Assembly (NCBI GenBank): GCA_038251315.1
Contig: JBBSBK010000027.1
Coordinates: forward strand, 1-35,395
Reading direction: 5' to 3'
Length of the DNA stretch: 35,395 nt
DNA from: JBBKXP01 sp038251315
GTDB taxonomy: Bacteria > Pseudomonadota > Alphaproteobacteria > Rhodobacterales > Rhodobacteraceae
Shown: piece by piece, positions 32,036-35,395 of the stretch
How the letters are laid out: every line of letters starts with the position of its first letter
How positions within the stretch are numbered: position 1 is the first letter of the stretch
Notes under the pieces: model-generated
Databases searched by the model: none
The model's input: the letters and a program-made list of their open reading frames with translations, nothing else
Told to the model about the DNA's origin: nothing
Translations under genes and position numbers: made by a program

Positions 32036-32737
32036 TCAATCCGGCGCAAGCATGTATCCCGACCCCCGCACCGTCTGCAAATAGCGCGGCTGTTTCGGGT
32101 CCGCCTCGAGCTTGCGGCGCAACCGGGTGATCTGCACATCGACCGCACGTTCCTGTGTTTGTCCGCCTGATCGGCTCAACTCCTCGACCAGTTGCCCACG
32201 CGAAAACGGCTCGGCGGGGCGGGCGGCGAAAATCCGCATCAGGTGGCTTTCGGTGGCGGTCAGGCGCACCTGCGCCGCACCGTCCCACATCTCGCCGCGT
32301 TCGATGTCGTAGCGGATGCCGCCGAGATGCAGCGTTTTGGGGCGCACCACCGCCGGTTCGGCGGCAGGCACCCGGCGCAGGATCGCGTTGATCCGCAGCA
32401 GCAGCTCTTTCGGTTCGAACGGCTTTGCCAGATAATCGTCCGCTCCGGCCTCAAGCCCTGCAATCCGGTCGCTGGTTTCGCCCTTGGCGGTCAACAGCAG
32501 GATAGGCGTCGGCATCTTGGCCCGCAGATCGCGGCACAGGCTTACCCCATCCTCGCCCGGCATCATGACGTCAAGCACGATCAGGTCGAATTCCAGCCCC
32601 GCCAGAATCCGGCGCGCATGGGCGGCGTCACGGGCGGCGGTCACCAGAAACCCGCTGCGCATCAAGAACTTTTGCAACAGGCCGCGAATCCGTTCGTCGT
32701 CATCCACGATCAGCAGATGCGGGTCTTCCATACTCAT
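32036..32737 (-). CDS. petR: OmpR-family response regulator PetR
   Basis: A 233-aa two-domain regulator. The receiver domain (about 8-118) has the acidic pocket VDDD (11-14), the phospho-acceptor Asp56 in LIVLDVMMPGEDG, and Lys105 in LAKPFEP. The C-terminal winged helix (about 135-230) ends in the expected VDVQITRLRRKLE...YLQTVRGSGYML. In Rhodobacter capsulatus petP-petR is needed for cytochrome bc1 synthesis. No sensor kinase gene adjoins it. It overlaps petP by 4 nt. Confidence 0.92.
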   Translation of the reverse strand: MSMEDPHLLIVDDDERIRGLLQKFLMRSGFLVTAARDAAHARRILAGLEFDLIVLDVMMPGEDGVSLCRDLRAKMPTPILLLTAKGETSDRIAGLEAGADDYLAKPFEPKELLLRINAILRRVPAAEPAVVRPKTLHLGGIRYDIERGEMWDGAAQVRLTATESHLMRIFAARPAEPFSRGQLVEELSRSGGQTQERAVDVQITRLRRKLEADPKQPRYLQTVRGSGYMLAPD

Positions 32738-33237
32738 ACCGGTCTGTCCTTCAGCGCATCGTATTGGCGGCGCATGTCATGATCCATCATCGCTTCCAAC
32801 ACTTGACGAAACCCAGCCACAGCCACTGGCCCGGCGGCGCGATAAGCACTGCGCATCCGGTCGCGCTGGGCATCCGACAATGCGCGTTCCAGAGTCGAAC
32901 CCTTGTCGGTCAGGTGCAGGTGGCGTTCCCGTTTATCCTGCCGTCCGACCCTGCTGGCCACCAGACCGTCCGCGATCAGGCTGCGCAACACACGATTAAG
33001 CGACTGTTTTGTCACACCAAGGATCGACAACAGGTTGTTGACGGTGGTGCCGGGGCTGCGATGGATGAAATGCAAGGCGCGGTGATGGGCGCGGCCATAT
33101 TCCATATCGCCCAAAATGCGGTCCGGATCGGCGGTGAAGCCGCGATAAGCGAAAAACATCGCTTCGATCCCCTTGCGCAACTGTTCGTCGGTCAGAAACA
33201 GCAGCGCCTGACCGCCTGTTGCCGCTGGTTCGGCCAT
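32734..33237 (-). CDS. petP: MarR-family transcriptional regulator PetP
   Basis: A 167-aa winged-helix regulator. The helix-turn-helix is TVNNLLSILGVTKQSLNRVLRSL split near residues 70-92, followed by the wing VASRVGRQDKRERHLHLT. It has the extended N-terminus (about 25 residues) typical of PetP. A candidate TTG start at 33264 is possible, but the ATG at 33237 has a GGAG six nt upstream and is preferred. It is divergent from ilvE and coupled to petR by ATGA. Known role in R. capsulatus: control of cytochrome bc1 and phototrophic growth; the target here is inferred. Confidence 0.88.
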   Translation of the reverse strand: MAEPAATGGQALLFLTDEQLRKGIEAMFFAYRGFTADPDRILGDMEYGRAHHRALHFIHRSPGTTVNNLLSILGVTKQSLNRVLRSLIADGLVASRVGRQDKRERHLHLTDKGSTLERALSDAQRDRMRSAYRAAGPVAVAGFRQVLEAMMDHDMRRQYDALKDRPV

Positions 33238-33379
33238 TTCAAACTCCGCCCTCGTTTCGCGCAAGATACGTCAGCCTTGTTGACATTCCAAGACTCAACT
33301 GTTAGCGATTCCGCGATTTCACGCAATATTATGTCCGGTTCGGACCTAACTGCGACACAAATGCAAAGCGGAGGCGAAG
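33238..33379. promoter_or_regulatory. Divergent petP/ilvE control region
   Basis: A 142-nt gap. For ilvE there is a perfect TTGACA (33280-33285), 17-nt spacer and TAGCGA (33303-33308). Downstream of it lies a perfect inverted repeat GTCCG-GTT-CGGAC (33333-33345), a plausible site for PetP or another dimeric regulator. The ilvE RBS is GCGGAGG (33368-33374). Confidence 0.45.
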
Positions 33380-34249
33380 ATGGCAGGCTCTTATGACGAC
33401 CGTGACGGCAAAATCTGGATGGACGGGGCGCTGGTCGACTGGCGCGATGCCAACGTCCACATCCTGACCCACGCCATGCACTACGCCAGTTCCGTGTTCG
33501 AAGGCGAGCGGTGCTATAACGGCAAGATCTTCAAGGGCCACGAACATTCGCTGCGCCTGCTGAAATCGGGCGAACTTCTCGACATGCCGATTCCCTATAC
33601 AGCGGAAGAAATCGACGCGGCGAAGGCCGCGATGTTGGCCGCCAACGGCTGGACCGACGCTTATGTGCGCGCTATCGCATGGCGTGGATCGGGCGAGGAT
33701 ATGGGCGTTTCGGCCAAACGGAACCCGGTCCGCATGGCCATCGCGGGTTGGGAGTGGGGCAACTACTATGGCGAGGCCAAGATGAAGGGTGCGAAACTCG
33801 ACATCGCCAAATGGAAACGCCCCAGCCCCGAAACTGCGCCGTCACAGGCCAAGGCAGCGGGCCTTTACATGATCTGCACCATGTCCAAACACGCCGCCGA
33901 GGCAAAGGGGTGTAGTGACGCTATGATGATGGACTACCGCGGCTACGTGGCCGAGGCGACGGGGGCAAACATCTTTTTCGTCAAGGACGGCGAGGTGCAT
34001 ACTCCCCTGGCCGACGCATTCCTGAATGGTTTGACCCGCCAATCGGTGATCGGGATGCTCCGCGACAAACAGATCAAGGTCCACGAACGCCACATCATGC
34101 CCGAAGAACTGGAAGGGTTCGAACAGTGCTGGCTGACGGGGACCGCGGCCGAGGTTACGCCCGTGGGCCAGATCGGCGACTATATGTTCGAGGTGGGGGC
34201 GATGACGCGGGACGTGGCGGAAAGTTACGAGCGGTTGGTGCGGGCTTAG
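33380..34249 (+). CDS. ilvE: Branched-chain amino acid aminotransferase
   Basis: A 289-aa fold-type IV PLP enzyme for the last step of leucine, isoleucine and valine synthesis. The Schiff-base lysine is K158 in PSQAKAAG; the phosphate-binding and substrate segments are seen in HAMHYASSVFEGERCY (31-46), EATGANIFFVKDG and TGTAAEVTPV. Start is fixed by the GGAGG 6 nt upstream. It is convergent with the HEPN-like gene and shares 4 nt with it. Confidence 0.95.
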   Translation: MAGSYDDRDGKIWMDGALVDWRDANVHILTHAMHYASSVFEGERCYNGKIFKGHEHSLRLLKSGELLDMPIPYTAEEIDAAKAAMLAANGWTDAYVRAIAWRGSGEDMGVSAKRNPVRMAIAGWEWGNYYGEAKMKGAKLDIAKWKRPSPETAPSQAKAAGLYMICTMSKHAAEAKGCSDAMMMDYRGYVAEATGANIFFVKDGEVHTPLADAFLNGLTRQSVIGMLRDKQIKVHERHIMPEELEGFEQCWLTGTAAEVTPVGQIGDYMFEVGAMTRDVAESYERLVRA

Positions 34250-34719
34250 TTGTTTCGCGCACCCTTTATGGAAATAAAGGCAGCGAACCGTGCCCGCTCA
34301 ACGGGGTCAGAACTGTTAAACGAAATAACGGCACTTTCTATTTGAAGAATATCATTCTCAACGCTCGATTTCGCAAATTGAGCAAGTGGGTTGTAGTCTG
34401 CCTTTTCCCGCTTATTCTTCAATGACACAATGAGTCGCGCAATAGTCTTAACTTCCTCGCAAAAAGCGTGCTTCTTAATCTCCTTGCACCTATTTTCCAG
34501 ATATTGGTGATCTGGCAAGCGATACAGGGTAAGAAAGAGCTCCTTGAACGCCGGATTGTCGGGATCACTTCCAATCGGCTCGACCAAGCTTTCGCAAACT
34601 AGATGAAAAAGTGCGTAATAGAGATCGCTTGTAACCCGCCTCAGGTCAGACTCGGATATTCCAGGTAATAGACTCAAACGTTTCTTGGCCGAAGCAATCA
34701 ACTCACTGCTAAGCGGCAT
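34246..34719 (-). CDS. HEPN-like protein in an AT-rich islet
   Basis: A 157-aa, mostly helical, soluble protein. It has the two hallmarks of many HEPN-superfamily proteins: SDLYYALFHL (31-40), similar to the RAYYAaFH helix, and KNKREKADYN (101-110), similar to the R..KADY helix; Arg104 with Asp108/Tyr109 could form the polar face. HEPN proteins include RNases, toxins and scaffold domains, but the classical RNase R-X4-6-H motif is not obvious, so catalysis is uncertain. Three sampled 60-nt lines are 37-48% GC against 60-65% around it, a sign of transfer. It overlaps the upstream 88-aa gene by 11 nt, so the two are coupled. I do not recognise a named family. Confidence 0.7.
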   Translation of the reverse strand: MPLSSELIASAKKRLSLLPGISESDLRRVTSDLYYALFHLVCESLVEPIGSDPDNPAFKELFLTLYRLPDHQYLENRCKEIKKHAFCEEVKTIARLIVSLKNKREKADYNPLAQFAKSSVENDILQIESAVISFNSSDPVERARFAAFISIKGARNN

Positions 34720-34975
34720 GCAATTCAGTACTGTCTCTGTTGGTCATAAAATCAATCACCGGCGAAGCAGGAGAAAGTGCCGCCTCTTCGGACTCCCACA
34801 CAAGTTTGGTGATGGTGGACATTTGTTCTGCGCTTAAATTGGCAAGATCGTCGCTGTAAACGAGGCGAACCAGCAATACCTCTTCACCATCAGTATTGAC
34901 TGTTCGTTCAGTTTCGACGCGAAGCACATGGTCATCGCCAAGTACCCCTTTCGCGATCTTTTCGATGGTTGACAT
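34709..34975 (-). CDS. Unknown 88-aa protein, partner of the HEPN-like gene
   Basis: I do not recognise a family. The chain begins MSTIEKIAKGVLG, has a beta-rich middle VLRVETERTV...EEVLLVRLVYSDDLANLS (residues 17-48 in part), then a helix AEQMSTITKLVWESEEAAL and a tail rich in Ser/Pro. There is no signal peptide, membrane helix, helix-turn-helix or nucleotidyltransferase GS motif. RBS AGAGGTG precedes the ATG by 6 nt. Coding GC is lower than the chromosome around it. Its overlap with the HEPN-like gene suggests the products act together, for instance as antidote or regulator, but that is inference. Confidence 0.65.
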   Translation of the reverse strand: MSTIEKIAKGVLGDDHVLRVETERTVNTDGEEVLLVRLVYSDDLANLSAEQMSTITKLVWESEEAALSPASPVIDFMTNRDSTELHAA

Positions 34976-35065
34976 CTTTGCACCTCTGGAACGGATGATG
35001 ACAGACTTTGAACCTTATGAGAATCCCCTGTAACAAAGAGTCATCTCATTCGTGAATCAGGGCAC

Positions 35066-35395
35066 CTACCCCCCCACCGTCCCCATTGCCTTTCTCTGCC
35101 GCGCCCGTTCCAGCCCCAGCGCCCGTTCGCGCCAGATGATCAGCACGCCGGCCGAAATCACCACTGCCGCTCCACCCAGCATCGTCCATGTCGGCACCTC
35201 GTCGAATACGAAATACCCGACACCCAGCGCCAGCAGCATCGACGTATATTCGAAAGGCGCGATAAGGGATGCGTCGGCGTGGCGGTAACTTGTGGTCAGG
35301 AAGATCTGCCCGATCCCGCCCAACACGCCACACAGCACCAGCAAAGCGAATTCGCCCGGTGTCGGCCAGACCCAGCCCCATGCAATCGTCACCAG
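35066..35395 (-). CDS. EamA/DMT-family transporter, C-terminal part (5' end outside window)
   Basis: The window end cuts this gene. The visible ~109 residues hold the last four to five helices of a drug/metabolite transporter: LVLCGVLGGIGQIFLTTSYRHAD..., the LIAPFEYTSMLLALGVGYFVFDE stretch that closes EamA repeat 2, and a short basic tail. It has no signal of damage. It is a second, distinct EamA protein, not a copy of the one at 17912-18799. Confidence 0.8.
   Translation of the reverse strand: MVTIAWGWVWPTPGEFALLVLCGVLGGIGQIFLTTSYRHADASLIAPFEYTSMLLALGVGYFVFDEVPTWTMLGGAAVVISAGVLIIWRERALGLERARQRKAMGTVGG

Noticed and set aside
31070..32170. A 366-aa plus-strand frame opposite the HDAC-like gene
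   Set aside because: Antisense shadow without any domain, running through the intergenic repeat.
34246..34975. The two-gene islet as a standard MNT-HEPN or RelE/HigB-type toxin-antitoxin system
   Set aside because: The 88-aa protein has no GSxRxG nucleotidyltransferase motif and no DNA-binding fold that I can see, and the 157-aa protein is too long and helical for RelE; it is reported only as an HEPN-like pair.

Overview
The window is a GC-rich stretch (about 60-65% by eye) of an alphaproteobacterial chromosome, most likely a marine Rhodobacterales (Roseobacter-group) organism. The evidence is the gene content and order: petABC for cytochrome bc1 plus a separate petP-petR pair; rnd-lptC-lptA-lptB-hpf-ptsN; ilvE / petP-petR-HDAC-xseB-ispA-dxs; a bacterial voltage-gated sodium channel with a TLESWSM filter; and a palindromic intergenic repeat centred on TTTTGGCCAAAA. 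No rRNA, tRNA, CRISPR array, transposase or phage gene was found.

Layout. 154-4274 (+): a three-gene surface-glycan cassette with a family 2-type glycosyltransferase, a Branch/GT14-type glycosyltransferase and a two-domain sulfotransferase. 4287-8067 (-): rnd, lptC, lptA, lptB, hpf, ptsN, i.e. LPS export plus ribosome hibernation and the nitrogen-PTS EIIA. 8198-9574 (+): exported DUF3179 protein. 9626-10285 (-): outer-membrane barrel resembling LpxQ-type lipid A oxidase. 10576-13381 (+): petABC with a strong terminator. 13434-16606 (-): thiBPQ thiamine ABC importer under a TPP riboswitch at about 16664-16750. 16843-17945 (+): aroC, carrying an apparent single-base deletion that removes its last ~42 codons. 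17912-21160 (-): EamA transporter, VOC protein, HU, AMP nucleosidase. 21365-27199 (+): a catabolic set (class II aldolase-like protein, acyl-CoA dehydrogenase, NDP-forming acyl-CoA synthetase, enoyl-CoA hydratase, then an SDR). 27235-28008 (+): NavBac-type channel. 28005-33237 (-): petP, petR, HDAC-like amidohydrolase, xseB, ispA, dxs. 33380-34249 (+): ilvE. 34246-34975 (-): an AT-rich two-gene islet (an 88-aa unknown protein and a HEPN-like protein). 35066-35395 (-): a DMT transporter cut by the window end.

How the genes work together. The left end serves the envelope: the glycan/sulfotransferase cassette, LptBAC and perhaps the LpxQ-like barrel all concern surface polysaccharide or LPS. petABC builds the bc1 complex; its known regulators PetP/PetR lie 20 kb away in the isoprenoid operon, where IspA and Dxs supply precursors of ubiquinone, the bc1 substrate. 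The thiamine importer could supply the TPP that Dxs needs. The acyl-CoA genes look like one translationally coupled pathway for an unidentified organic acid.

Most worth a second look: the aroC frameshift, the low-GC HEPN-containing gene pair, the GT/GT14/tandem-sulfotransferase cassette, the dispersed TTTTGGCCAAAA repeats, the acyl-CoA dehydrogenase with Asp at the usual catalytic Glu position, and the layout of the TPP-riboswitch expression platform.
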